Shown in pieces: positions 53,881-62,875 of a DNA stretch of 64,000 bases (position 1 is its first letter; every line of letters starts with the position of its first letter). Made by a program: the position numbers and the translations under genes. The stretch lies in NCBI GenBank assembly GCA_965228445.1, contig OZ245813.1:4588001-4652000 (forward strand), written 5' to 3'. Origin of the DNA: Thalassobaculum sp965228445. Its GTDB lineage: Bacteria > Pseudomonadota > Alphaproteobacteria > Thalassobaculales > Thalassobaculaceae. The notes under the pieces are model-generated. The model was not told where the DNA came from. It did not search any database and saw only the letters and a list, made by a program, of their open reading frames with translations.

Positions 53881-55419
53881 ATGACGACTGCTTGGGACGG
53901 CTCCCGGCCGGCACGGGACATCTTCGCCTCGATCGCCGATCCGGTGGCCTGGTGGGCGGTGCGGTTCGCCGACACCGAGGCCCTGGCCGAGGGCGAGCGG
54001 GTGATGAGCTATGGCGAGGCCGACGCGCGGTCGTCGCGTCTGGCCGCGACGCTGGCGGAACGGGGGCTGGGAGCGGGCGACCGCTTCTACATCGTCGGCG
54101 AGAACGGCTTCGCCACGGCGCTGTCGATCCTGGCGGCGGCGAAGCTCGGCGCCTGGGCGATTCCGATCAACGCGCGGCTGTCCTCGGGCGAGGTCGATGC
54201 GATCCGCGATCACGCCCGGCCGCGCCTGGCGCTCTACACCCCCTCGATCTCTGACGAGGCGGCCGCCCATGCCGCGCGGCACGGGGCGATGCCGGTGGCG
54301 GATCTGGACGATCTGGGCGCGACCCTGGCGCTGTTTGACGATGCCGAGCCGGCGGTCGACGAGAGCGCGGAGGAGCCGGCCGACCGGGTGGCGGTGATGA
54401 TCTACACCTCGGGCACCACCGGCAGGCCGAAGGGCGTGATGCTGACCCACCGCAACCTGCTGTTCATCGGCGCGCGGTCGGGCGAGTCCCGGCGGGTGAC
54501 GCCGGGCGACCGGGTCTACGGCGTGTTGCCGATCAGTCACGTCTTCGGACTGGCATCGGTGTATCTGGGCAACATGTACATGGGCGGCCGGGTCGACCTG
54601 ATTCCGCGATTCTCGGCGGAGCATGCCCTCGCCTCGATCGAGGCCGGAGAGATCAGCCTGTTCAACGGCGTCCCCCAGATGTACGCACGAATCCTGGAAC
54701 TCACCACAATCCGTGGCCGGGCGCTCCGTCCCGGGCGCATCCGATATCTGTCCTCCGGCGGCGCGCCGCTGGACCTTGGGTTGAAGAAGCGGGTCGAGGC
54801 GGCGTTCGGGGTGCCGTTGCATAACGGCTACGGAATGACCGAGACCGCCCCGACGATCTCGGTGACCGATATCGACCGGCCACGGGCCGACGATACGGTC
54901 GGCGAGATCATCCCCGACGTCCGCGTCCGCATCGTCGCCGACGATGGCGAGATCCTGCCGGCCGACACGGTGGGCGAGATCCAGGTCTCCGGTCCGCTGG
55001 TCATGAAAGGCTACTACAAGGCTCCGGAGGAGACCGCGGCGGTGCATGACGGGCTGTGGTTCAAGACCGGCGATCTCGGCCGGCTGAACGCCGAGGGGCT
55101 GCTCTACGTGGTCGGCCGCCGCAAGGAACTGATCATCCGCTCCGGCTTCAACGTCTATCCGCCGGAGGTCGAGGCGGCGATCGCCTTGCATCCGGACGTC
55201 GCCCTGTGCGCGGTCGTCGGCCGGCCGGTCAAGGATGGCAACGAGGAGGTGGTGGCGTTCGTCCAGCCGGTCCGGGGGCGCCATCCCAGCGCGGAGGACC
55301 TCACCAGCTTCGTCGCCGACAAGCTGTCCGCCTACAAGCGGCCGGGGCGCTGGGAGTTTCGGGAGAGCCTTCCGGCGACCGCGGCGGGCAAGATTCTCAA
55401 ACACCGCCTGGACGGCTGA
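53881..55419 (+). CDS. AMP-forming acyl-CoA synthetase
   Basis: A 512-residue adenylate-forming enzyme. The P-loop-like motif IYTSGTTGRPKGVMLTH is at about 172-188, SGGAPLDLGLKKRVE and NGYGMTETAPTISV (A5) follow, and GDLGRLNAEGLLYVVGRRKELIIRSGFNVYPPEVEAAI and the catalytic Lys near KILKHRL end it. It activates a carboxylic acid to its CoA thioester. ATG 53881 is 13 bp after the dehydrogenase stop, so an operon is likely. Preferred acid is unknown. Confidence 0.93.
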   Translation: MTTAWDGSRPARDIFASIADPVAWWAVRFADTEALAEGERVMSYGEADARSSRLAATLAERGLGAGDRFYIVGENGFATALSILAAAKLGAWAIPINARLSSGEVDAIRDHARPRLALYTPSISDEAAAHAARHGAMPVADLDDLGATLALFDDAEPAVDESAEEPADRVAVMIYTSGTTGRPKGVMLTHRNLLFIGARSGESRRVTPGDRVYGVLPISHVFGLASVYLGNMYMGGRVDLIPRFSAEHALASIEAGEISLFNGVPQMYARILELTTIRGRALRPGRIRYLSSGGAPLDLGLKKRVEAAFGVPLHNGYGMTETAPTISVTDIDRPRADDTVGEIIPDVRVRIVADDGEILPADTVGEIQVSGPLVMKGYYKAPEETAAVHDGLWFKTGDLGRLNAEGLLYVVGRRKELIIRSGFNVYPPEVEAAIALHPDVALCAVVGRPVKDGNEEVVAFVQPVRGRHPSAEDLTSFVADKLSAYKRPGRWEFRESLPATAAGKILKHRLDG

Positions 55420-55784
55420 TCGCCGACGCCGCACCACCTGTCGGGTCGCAACCGTGCCGGGATTTCCACCTCCGCGGACCGGAACTGTCGATTTCGGAAC
55501 AGTTTTCCGTCCGCGTGTCGATTTGTGGCAATTCGGTGTTTCGGGTTAGGTTAGCGTTTCGATAACGCGGCGCCGGCTACGGGCGTCGCCAAACAGCCGG
55601 GCCAACCGGCGTAGAGCAGGGAAGAACGGGCGTTGCGTCCGCACGGTCCGATAAGGGCCGTCCTGTGAGGCGTGCAATCCCGCTTCTCACCAAGACCGTC
55701 CGTCCCGATTCGGGTTCGGGCTCGGTGCGACTGGGGCCAGGGGGGCTCGCGGCGCGCTGCAAAACCCAAACGAGAGGGAACCAT
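55420..55784. other. 365-bp leader region of the BCCT gene
   Basis: No convincing gene: a 40-residue in-frame extension upstream of the BCCT ATG is rich in Arg and Gly and lacks an SD. The AT-rich stretch near 55530-55565 could be a promoter. No clear operator or riboswitch was seen. Confidence 0.4.
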
Positions 55785-57407
55785 ATGTCCGACCACGCCG
55801 TGAAGCCGCCCGACGGGCCGGCGGATATCATCGATACCGATTACGAAATCGGTCAGGACAACATCCAGAAACAGGTCGGGCCGTTCGGGCTCGACATTCA
55901 CAATCCGGTCTTCGTCATCTCGGGGCTGGTGATCGTCGCCTTCACCTTCCTGACGCTGGCCCTGCACGATCAGGCGGCGGCGGCCTTCGGCGCGCTGCGC
56001 GAGACCCTGACGTCCACGTTCGACTGGTTCTTCATCGGCGCCGCGAACGTCTTCGTGATTCTTTGCATCGTTCTCATCGTCACGCCGCTCGGCAAGGTGC
56101 GGCTCGGAGGGCGGGACGCGAGGCCCGACTATTCCTACAGCGGCTGGTTCGCGATGCTGTTCGCGGCCGGCATGGGCATCGGACTGATGTTCTACGGCGT
56201 TTCCGAGCCGATCTCGCACTTCAACTCCTCGCTCGCCGAAGGGGCCGGCTCTCCGGAGAGCTGGGCGCCGCTGGCCGGGGCTGCTGGCGATGTGGAGGGT
56301 GCTAAGGCGCTCGGCATGGCGGCGACCATCTTCCACTGGGGTCTGCACCCCTGGGCGATCTACGCGATCGTCGCCCTGGCGCTCGCCCTGTTCTCCTACA
56401 ACAAGGGTCTGCCGCTGACGATCCGCAGCGCCTTCCACCCGATCTTCGGGGATGCGGTCTGGGGCTGGGTCGGCCATGTGATCGACATCCTGGCGGTGTT
56501 CGCCACCCTGTTCGGCCTGGCGACCTCGCTCGGCCTCGGCGCGACCCAGGCCAATGCCGGCCTGGAATTCCTGTTCGGGACGCCGGTGAACGAGACCTCC
56601 CAGGTCCTGCTCATCTGCGGCATCACCGGCATGGCGCTGCTCTCGGTGCTGGCCGGCCTCGACGCCGGGGTGAAGCGCCTGTCCGAGATCAACATGGTGC
56701 TGGCCTTCCTGCTGCTGATGTTCGTCATCATCGTCGGGCCGACCATGGCGATCGTGACCGGGTTCTTCTCCAACCTGGTGTCCTACCTGGAGTACCTGCC
56801 GGCCCTGTCGAACCCGATCGGCCGGACGGACGCGAACTTCAGCCAGGGCTGGACCTCGTTCTACTGGGCCTGGTGGATCTCCTGGTCGCCGTTCGTGGGC
56901 ATGTTCATCGCCCGGGTGTCGCGCGGCCGGACGGTGCGCGAGTTCATCACCTGCGTCCTGCTGATCCCGTCGATCGTCTCCGTCCTGTGGATGACGGCGT
57001 TCGGCGGCACCGCGATCAGCTTCGTGGAGTCCGGCGTGTCGGCCATCGCCGATGCCGGCCTGCCGCTGAAGCTGTTCGTCATGCTGGATCAGATGCCGCT
57101 GGCGCAGATCACGTCCTTCATCGGCATCCTGCTGGTGATCGTGTTCTTCGTGACCTCGTCCGACTCCGGTTCGCTGGTGATTGACACGATCACCGCCGGC
57201 GGCAAGACCAACGCCCCGGTGTCGCAGCGGGTGTTCTGGGCCTGCTTCGAGGGTCTGGTGGCGATCGCGCTGCTGCTCGGCGGCGGTCTGACCGCCCTGC
57301 AGGCCATGGCGGTGTCGACCGGCTTCCCGTTCACCATCGTCCTGCTGCTGGCGTGCTACGCCATCGTGAAGGGACTGATGAGCGAGCCGAAGTCCGATAC
57401 GGGCTGA
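55785..57407 (+). CDS. BCCT family transporter (betaine/carnitine/choline)
   Basis: A 540-residue inner-membrane secondary carrier with 12 helices. GWFAMLFAAGMGIGLMFYGVSEPISHF (about 120-146) and WAWWISWSPFVGMFIARVSRGRTVREFI (about 365-392) are the family signatures and include the tryptophan-rich substrate site for a quaternary ammonium group. Start ATG 55785 has GAGAGGGAA as SD. Energy coupling (Na+ or H+) cannot be told. A terminator follows immediately. Confidence 0.95.
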   Translation: MSDHAVKPPDGPADIIDTDYEIGQDNIQKQVGPFGLDIHNPVFVISGLVIVAFTFLTLALHDQAAAAFGALRETLTSTFDWFFIGAANVFVILCIVLIVTPLGKVRLGGRDARPDYSYSGWFAMLFAAGMGIGLMFYGVSEPISHFNSSLAEGAGSPESWAPLAGAAGDVEGAKALGMAATIFHWGLHPWAIYAIVALALALFSYNKGLPLTIRSAFHPIFGDAVWGWVGHVIDILAVFATLFGLATSLGLGATQANAGLEFLFGTPVNETSQVLLICGITGMALLSVLAGLDAGVKRLSEINMVLAFLLLMFVIIVGPTMAIVTGFFSNLVSYLEYLPALSNPIGRTDANFSQGWTSFYWAWWISWSPFVGMFIARVSRGRTVREFITCVLLIPSIVSVLWMTAFGGTAISFVESGVSAIADAGLPLKLFVMLDQMPLAQITSFIGILLVIVFFVTSSDSGSLVIDTITAGGKTNAPVSQRVFWACFEGLVAIALLLGGGLTALQAMAVSTGFPFTIVLLLACYAIVKGLMSEPKSDTG

Positions 57408-57428
57408 CGGCGCGTCCTGCACCGAAGG

Positions 57429-57458
57429 AAAAGGGGAGGCTTCGGCCTCCCCTTTTTT
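57429..57458 (+). terminator. Rho-independent terminator after BCCT gene
   Basis: Perfect 12-bp stem AAAAGGGGAGGC/GCCTCCCCTTTT with a TTCG loop, followed by TT. It also serves the convergent TRAP permease gene on the other strand, where its A-rich side becomes a T tract. Confidence 0.93.
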
Positions 57459-57466
57459 GTGCGCGA

Positions 57467-59452
57467 TCAGGTGGCGGGACGTCTTCGGAACAGCAGCCCA
57501 ACGCCGAGGCCGAGTGCGGCGATCACCGCCCCGGCCAGCACCGCATCCCAATGGCCGATGCCGAGATCCTCGCTGCCCGGGAACGCGAACAGCACGCCGC
57601 CGATGAAGACGATCGTGCGCACCGCCAGGGCCATGGCTCCGTCGCCGAAGCTGCCGTAGCCGATCAGGTAGCCCTGGGTCGACGACGCGATCAGCAGCAC
57701 GCCCGCCAATGCGCTGGCGAGAACCACCGCGATCTGGACCGGCCCGCCGTTCAGGATCAGCGCCGGCTCCAGCACGAAGAAGAACGGGATGAAGTAGATG
57801 ATCGACCCCAGCCGCATGGCCGAGAACCCGGCCTGCATCGGCGTCGCCCCGGAGATCGTCGCCGCCGCGAAGGCGCCCAGCGCGACCGGCGGGGTGATGT
57901 AGGAGAGCATGCCCCAGTACAGGATGAACATGTGCACGGCCATCGGATCCAGGCCGGAGCTGACCAGCGACGGGGCCAGCACGATGGCCAGGAAGACGTA
58001 GGCCGCCGTCACGGTCATGCCCATGCCCAGGATGAAGCTGGTCGCCGCCCCCATGAGCAGCAGGGCGTAGATGTTGCCGCCGGCCAGCAGGACCAGGTCG
58101 GTGGCGATCGAGCCGACCAGGCCGGTCACCGACAGGGCGCCGATGATCAGTCCGATGGCGCCGAGGATCGCGACCAGCTCGGCCAGCACCTGCCCGGTTT
58201 CGAACAGGAAATGCTTCAGGTCGGCCCAGCCCAGCCGCTTGCCGAAGATCTGGTTGGTGATCAGCAGCACCGCGGTGGCGTAGTACGGCGCCAGCGCCTC
58301 TTGCTTCAGGTAGAGCAGCAGGTAGATCAGCAGGCCGAGCGCGAACAGGTAATGCCAGCCCTGGCGGAACACGTCGCCGACCTTCGGCAGTTCTTCTCGC
58401 GGCAGGCCCTTCAGGTTGCGGCGCGCGGCATAGGCGTCGATCTGCAGGAACAGGCCGAGATAGTACAGCAGGGAGGGGATCACCGCGGCGACGGCGATCT
58501 CGATATAGGGAACGCTCAGGAACGAGGCCATGACGAAGGCGGTCGCCCCCATCACCGGCGGCATCAGCACGCCGCCGGTCGACGCGCAGGCTTCCACCGC
58601 CGCCGAAGTCTCCCGCCCGAAGCCGGTCCGGCGCATCGCCGGGATGGTCAGCCGACCGGTGGTCAGCACGTTTGTGATGACCGAGCCGCTCATGGAGCCG
58701 AGAAGGCCGGAGGAGAAGATCGCCACCTTGGCGCCGCCGCCGCGCACATTGCCCAGCAGGGCGAAGGCGAGGTCGATGAAGAAGCGGCCGGCCCCCGTGT
58801 GCTGCAGCGCCACGCCGAAGATCACGAAGCCGATCACCAGCTTGCCGAAGGCGCGCATCGGAATGCCGAAGATCGCTTCCGAGGAGAACAGGTAGTACTG
58901 GCTGACCTCCCAGAGCGACTGCTGTGCGCCCTGGAGCGGGCCGGGCATGGACTCAGCGATCGGCGGGTAGAACGAGAACAGCAGCACGATGACCGTCAGC
59001 GCCATGCCGCCGGTCCGGCGCACGGCCTCGATCATGATCGCCCAGAGCACGAAGCCGAGGATGCGGGCGTAGTCCGGGGCGAAGTACTCCCAGCCGCCCT
59101 CCACGGCGGGCACCGCGATCCAGGCCAGGAAACAGCCGAGCGCGAAGGTGCCGAAGAACAGGATGAGGTCGTAGATCGGCGGGTGCCGCCGGTCCTTGTC
59201 GGCCGCCCGCATGGGGAAGACCAGGAAGACGATCGGCAGCAGCAGCGCCGCCATCATGTCCAGGTAGGACAGGTCCAGGATCACCCAGCCGACCATCGAG
59301 CCGATGTTGAACAGCTGGTAGATCGAGAACAGGATCGCCGCGCCGGTCATGATCATGATCAGCACGGTCCAGCCGGGCGCGAGGACGCGGTGGCGGACCG
59401 GATCCGCCACCGCGTCGCCGGCCTGGTTGGCGTCGGCGATGGGCTCGCTCAT
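57467..59452 (-). CDS. TRAP transporter permease, fused small and large subunits
   Basis: A 661-residue inner-membrane protein with about 16 hydrophobic segments. The N-terminal part supplies the 4-helix DctQ-like half; the rest has the 12-helix DctM signature (FVIFGVALQHTGAGRFFIDLAFALLGNVRGGGAKVAIFSSGLLGSMSGSVITNVLTTG). This fusion is the type that pairs with TAXI binding proteins and uses ion gradients for uptake. It follows the TAXI gene by 49 bp on the same strand. Confidence 0.95.
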   Translation of the reverse strand: MSEPIADANQAGDAVADPVRHRVLAPGWTVLIMIMTGAAILFSIYQLFNIGSMVGWVILDLSYLDMMAALLLPIVFLVFPMRAADKDRRHPPIYDLILFFGTFALGCFLAWIAVPAVEGGWEYFAPDYARILGFVLWAIMIEAVRRTGGMALTVIVLLFSFYPPIAESMPGPLQGAQQSLWEVSQYYLFSSEAIFGIPMRAFGKLVIGFVIFGVALQHTGAGRFFIDLAFALLGNVRGGGAKVAIFSSGLLGSMSGSVITNVLTTGRLTIPAMRRTGFGRETSAAVEACASTGGVLMPPVMGATAFVMASFLSVPYIEIAVAAVIPSLLYYLGLFLQIDAYAARRNLKGLPREELPKVGDVFRQGWHYLFALGLLIYLLLYLKQEALAPYYATAVLLITNQIFGKRLGWADLKHFLFETGQVLAELVAILGAIGLIIGALSVTGLVGSIATDLVLLAGGNIYALLLMGAATSFILGMGMTVTAAYVFLAIVLAPSLVSSGLDPMAVHMFILYWGMLSYITPPVALGAFAAATISGATPMQAGFSAMRLGSIIYFIPFFFVLEPALILNGGPVQIAVVLASALAGVLLIASSTQGYLIGYGSFGDGAMALAVRTIVFIGGVLFAFPGSEDLGIGHWDAVLAGAVIAALGLGVGLLFRRRPAT

Positions 59453-59501
59453 GTGCGAGCCTTTCTCTGTGAGTTACACAACGAGGGACGACCGGACCGG
59501 G

Positions 59502-60659
59502 TCAGCGGATGACCGGGTCCAGGCCGGCGGCCTCGAGCGCGGCGATGCGCGCCTCGCCCCAACCGGTCACGAAGGCGTCCTCGTCCGACGGGGCGTCCTT
59601 GGTGTAGGCGGCCCAGGCGTCCATCAGCACCTTCTGCCGGGCGATCAGCTTGTCGTTGTGGGCCTGCATCGCGTCGGTCCACACGCCGGCGTCCTTGAAC
59701 GCGGCGATGGCGCCGTCGTGATAGGGAACCGCCCATTCGAAGGTCTGGTTCTCCAGCGCCCAGCCGGCGGCACCCGGCGCCCCGTCCTTGTACAGGTCGT
59801 AGGTCTCGAGCAGGCCGGCGGTGATCGACTGCGCCAGCTCGTTCGTCATGTCGGAGCGCACGGTCAAGATCGGATAGGGATAGGCCTGACCCTGGATGCC
59901 TTCCTTCGGCACGTTGGTGCCGGCGCTGACCTTGTTCTTGGTGTAGTACGGGGCGACCGCCATCATGCGGTCCCAGCCGGCCTTGTCGGTGAACGGCAGT
60001 TCCGGCCAGATCAGGCCGCGCGGGCTGGAGGCGACCGCGTTGGTCGAGCCGGACACGGTGATCGCGAAGGCGGCATCGACCTGGTTGTTGGTCATGCCCT
60101 CCCAGGAGGCGCCGAAGCCGGCGAACTCGACCTTCTCGACATCGTCCCAGGTCAGCCCGGCGAAGGCCAGGATGGCGGTGACGTTGTGGTTCAGGGCGGG
60201 CGCGCTCTTGACCCAGGCGACCCGTTTGCCGCGCAGGTCCTTGTATTCCTTGACGCCGATGTCGTCGGCGACGCCGACCATCAGCCCGGCCTTGCCCTTG
60301 GACGACATGATCAGCCGCAGCGGCTGCGGGCCCCAGTCCGGCTTGGCGAACTCGAACACGCCTTCCTGGGCGAAGTAGGTGCCGACGCCGTTGGACACCG
60401 CATCGGCCTTGCCGACCTTCAGCGGGGTCAGGCGGGCGATGTCGTTCTTGCCCGGCAGGACGCGCAGGTTGACGTCGTATTTCTCCTTGAAGGCCTTGCC
60501 GATGGCGACCGACTGGGCGTGGCCCGAGGAGCCGGTGTCATAGGCCGACCAGATCAGGGTTTTGGGAAGCTGTACTTCGGCCGACGCGGCGCCGGTGAAG
60601 GTCAGGGCGGCGGCGCACGCGATCGCGGCCACCGCGCTGGCGCGCAGTGTCATTTCCAT
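59502..60659 (-). CDS. TAXI family TRAP transporter solute-binding protein
   Basis: A 385-residue periplasmic protein with a Sec signal (TLRASAVAAIACAAALTFTGAASA, cleaved about residue 27). TLIWSAYDTGSSGHAQSVAIGKAFKEKYDVNLRVLPGKNDIARLTPL opens the binding-protein fold. It delivers the ligand to the fused permease downstream. Start chosen at ATG 60659, five bases after GGAGG; an upstream in-frame ATG lies inside that SD. The ligand is unknown; the neighbourhood points to organic acids or amine-derived acids. Confidence 0.92.
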   Translation of the reverse strand: MEMTLRASAVAAIACAAALTFTGAASAEVQLPKTLIWSAYDTGSSGHAQSVAIGKAFKEKYDVNLRVLPGKNDIARLTPLKVGKADAVSNGVGTYFAQEGVFEFAKPDWGPQPLRLIMSSKGKAGLMVGVADDIGVKEYKDLRGKRVAWVKSAPALNHNVTAILAFAGLTWDDVEKVEFAGFGASWEGMTNNQVDAAFAITVSGSTNAVASSPRGLIWPELPFTDKAGWDRMMAVAPYYTKNKVSAGTNVPKEGIQGQAYPYPILTVRSDMTNELAQSITAGLLETYDLYKDGAPGAAGWALENQTFEWAVPYHDGAIAAFKDAGVWTDAMQAHNDKLIARQKVLMDAWAAYTKDAPSDEDAFVTGWGEARIAALEAAGLDPVIR

Positions 60660-60734
60660 CGTTTCCTCCATCTGTTCTCTTCAAGGCCGGGTTGTGTCCC
60701 GAACTCCTGTCAGGGGAGTATGCCGATTGAGGGT

Positions 60735-60744
60735 TGGTATACAA
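60735..60744. promoter_or_regulatory. FadR/GntR-type half-palindrome in the TAXI / BKACE promoter
   Basis: TGGTATACAA, of the form TNGT-N2-ACNA. It lies in the divergent region between the TAXI binding-protein gene and the BKACE gene. No GntR regulator gene is in the window. Confidence 0.25.
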
Positions 60745-60780
60745 GCGCGCGTATAAGAGGCGGCGGAACGGGAGGAACAC

Positions 60781-61662
60781 ATGAACGAGAGGACGGTCAT
60801 CACCTGTGCGCTGACGGGCGGATTCGACACGGTGGACAAGAACCCTGCGGTTCCCGTCAGCCCCGAACAGCTCGCCACGTCGGCGCTGGAGGCGGAGCGG
60901 GCCGGCGCGGCGATCGCCCATATCCACGTGCGCGACCCGGCGACCGGCAAGCCGTCCATGGATCCGGCCCTGTACCGCGAGACGGTGGAGCGGATCCGCG
61001 ATGCCGGCTCCAGGCTCGTGCTTAACCTGACCACCGGCCCTGGCGCCCGCTACATCCCCGGCACCCAGGACCCGATGGTGCCGGCTCCCGGCACGACCCT
61101 GAAGACGCCGCAGGAGCGGGTCGAGCATATCGACGAGTTGCGGCCGGAGGTGTGCACGCTGGACATCGCGACGATGAATTTCGGCGAGCACGTGTTCATG
61201 AACACCCCGGCCCATCTGCGCGAGATGGCGGCCCGGATCCGCGACAGCGGGGTGAAGCCCGAGCTGGAGGTGTTCGACGCCGGCCATGCGCGGCTTGCGG
61301 CCCAACTGGTGAAGGAGGGGCTGGTCGATGCGCCGCCGATGTTCCAGCTCTGTCTGGGCATTCCCTGGGGCGCGCCGGCGACGGCGGAGACCATGAGCTA
61401 CCTCGCCAGCCTGCTGCCGGATGGGGCGGTCTGGTCCGGCTTCGGCATCAGCCGCATGCAGTTCCCGATGGCCGCCCAGGCGGTGATCCTGGGCGGCCAT
61501 GTGCGGGTCGGGCTGGAGGACAATCTCTACCTCGACCGCGGCGTGCTCGCCCCGTCCAACGCGGCGCTGGTGGAGCGGGCGGTGACCATCGTCGAGGCGC
61601 TCGGCTCCAAGGTCGCCACGCCGGACGAGGCGCGGGAGATCTTCTCCATCGGGGGTCGGTAG
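60781..61662 (+). CDS. beta-keto acid cleavage enzyme (BKACE / 3-keto-5-aminohexanoate cleavage family)
   Basis: A 293-residue zinc TIM-barrel. VITCALTGGFDTVDKNPAVPVSPEQLATSALEAERAGAAIAHIHVRDP (about 5-53, Zn ligands His47 and His49) and LGIPWGAPATAETMSYLASLLPDGAVWSGFG are typical of the family, which condenses beta-keto acids with acetyl-CoA to give acetoacetate and a shortened CoA ester. Substrates include 3-keto-5-aminohexanoate (lysine route) and 3-dehydrocarnitine. ATG follows GGGAGGAACAC. Confidence 0.93.
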   Translation: MNERTVITCALTGGFDTVDKNPAVPVSPEQLATSALEAERAGAAIAHIHVRDPATGKPSMDPALYRETVERIRDAGSRLVLNLTTGPGARYIPGTQDPMVPAPGTTLKTPQERVEHIDELRPEVCTLDIATMNFGEHVFMNTPAHLREMAARIRDSGVKPELEVFDAGHARLAAQLVKEGLVDAPPMFQLCLGIPWGAPATAETMSYLASLLPDGAVWSGFGISRMQFPMAAQAVILGGHVRVGLEDNLYLDRGVLAPSNAALVERAVTIVEALGSKVATPDEAREIFSIGGR

Positions 61663-61663
61663 A

Positions 61664-62068
61664 TCACGCAGCCAGGGCGCTCTCGGGCAGGCGGACGACG
61701 ACCTTGATCTCGAAGTCGAACCCGGCGAGCCAGGTGACGCCGAGCGCCGTCCAGGCCGGGAACGGGGCGCTCGGAAAAGCGCGGCTCTTGGCCTCCAGCA
61801 CATCGTCGAACTGCGCCTGCGGATCCGTGTGGAAGCTGGTCACATCGATGATGTCGTCGAACGTGGCGCCGGCCGCCGCCAGAACGGCGCGGAGGTTGTC
61901 GAAGGCAAGCTGGACCTGCTTTCGGAAATCCGGTTCGGGCGAGCCGTCCTGGCGGCTGCCGACCTGGCCGGAGACGAAGAGCAGGTCGCCGGAGCGGATC
62001 GCTGCGGAGTAGCCGTGCTTCTCGTAGAGATCGTGACGGCCGGCGGGGAAGACTGCATTGCGGGGCAT
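61664..62068 (-). CDS. RidA family protein
   Basis: A 134-residue protein of the YjgF/RidA family: SGDLLFVSGQVGSRQDGSPEPDFRKQVQLAFDNLRAVLAAAGATFDDIIDVTSF. The usual RidA residue set (Arg in QV-type strands) is only partly preserved, so 2-aminoacrylate deaminase activity is not certain. The frame continues upstream over the operator region; ATG 62068 is the sensible start. It is divergent from a TetR regulator gene, with three repeat operators between them, and converges with BKACE (1 bp gap). Confidence 0.9.
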   Translation of the reverse strand: MPRNAVFPAGRHDLYEKHGYSAAIRSGDLLFVSGQVGSRQDGSPEPDFRKQVQLAFDNLRAVLAAAGATFDDIIDVTSFHTDPQAQFDDVLEAKSRAFPSAPFPAWTALGVTWLAGFDFEIKVVVRLPESALAA

Positions 62069-62120
62069 GGGAAAGTCCTTTGTAACGGAGGATGGCGTTC
62101 CCAGCCGGTTGTCGTTTGGG

Positions 62121-62183
62121 ATACGCTTCGTATGTGAAGTGGTGACATACGGTTCGTATGTCAATTTGAAATACGTAACGTAT
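62121..62183. promoter_or_regulatory. three operator palindromes between ridA-like and tetR-like genes
   Basis: Core ATACG-N3-CGTAT occurs at 62121-62133 (ATACGCTTCGTAT), 62147-62159 (ATACGGTTCGTAT, extended by GAC/GTC to perfect 8-bp arms 62144-62162) and 62171-62183 (ATACGTAACGTAT). Centre spacings are 26 and 24 bp. The set almost fills the intergenic space and is the natural binding site of the adjacent TetR regulator. Confidence 0.85.
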
Positions 62184-62205
62184 GTGAATTTGGAGGCGAC
62201 GCTCC

Positions 62206-62814
62206 GTGGCGACCCGACGGATCGAGACAATGGAAAAGAACCGGGCGGCGCTGATCGCGGCAGCCCGTAAGGCATTCTCAGAAAAGGGGTATGCCGGCGC
62301 GTCGATGGACGATCTGACGGCGGCGGCCGGCCTGACCCGGGGGGCGCTGTATCATAATTTCGGTGACAAGCGCGGGCTGCTCGCCGCCGTGGTCGGGCAG
62401 ATCGACACCGAGATGGCGACCCGGGCGAAGGAGATCGGCGCCCGCGAACCGACCCCCTGGGACGCCCTGATGGTCGAGGCGGAAGCCTATATCGAGATGG
62501 CGCTGGACCCGGAGGTCCGCCGCATCGTTCTGCTCGACGGACCGGCCGTCCTGGGCGATCCGTCGCAATGGCCCAGCCAGGACAGCTGTCTGCAGGTAAC
62601 CCTGGCTGCGGTCCGAGAGCTCATCGCCGACGGCACGATGAAGCCGGTGGATGCGGAGGCGGCCGCCCGGCTGCTCAGCGGGGCTGCCCTGAACGCCGCC
62701 CTGTGGGTGGCGGCCAGCGACGATCCGGACACGGTCCTGCCCCGGGCGGTGGACGCCTTCCGCGCGCTCGCCGGCGGCCTGCGGGCGGAGGGTGCGTTGA
62801 CGGCCGCGGGGTGA
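62206..62814 (+). CDS. TetR/AcrR family transcriptional regulator
   Basis: A 202-residue repressor. The N-terminal TetR HTH is complete: RAALIAAARKAFSEKGYAGASMDDLTAAAGLTRGALYHNFGDKRGLLAAVV (about 13-63). The helical C-terminal ligand domain has the WxA... features of many TetR_C proteins; ligand unknown. GTG start 62206 has GGAGG nine bases upstream; ATG 62230 is less likely. It is followed by an MDR oxidoreductase gene after 61 bp, which may also be in its regulon. Confidence 0.92.
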   Translation: MATRRIETMEKNRAALIAAARKAFSEKGYAGASMDDLTAAAGLTRGALYHNFGDKRGLLAAVVGQIDTEMATRAKEIGAREPTPWDALMVEAEAYIEMALDPEVRRIVLLDGPAVLGDPSQWPSQDSCLQVTLAAVRELIADGTMKPVDAEAAARLLSGAALNAALWVAASDDPDTVLPRAVDAFRALAGGLRAEGALTAAG

Positions 62815-62875
62815 ATGCTGAATGCTCCCGCCGGACTCGCTTCGGCGGCCTCCTCTCGACCAAGGGACAGTGATC

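Noticed and set aside
57353..59512. A 719-codon open frame on the + strand over the TRAP permease
   Set aside because: Antisense shadow of the permease gene; translation is Gln/Arg/His-rich repeats without domain signatures.
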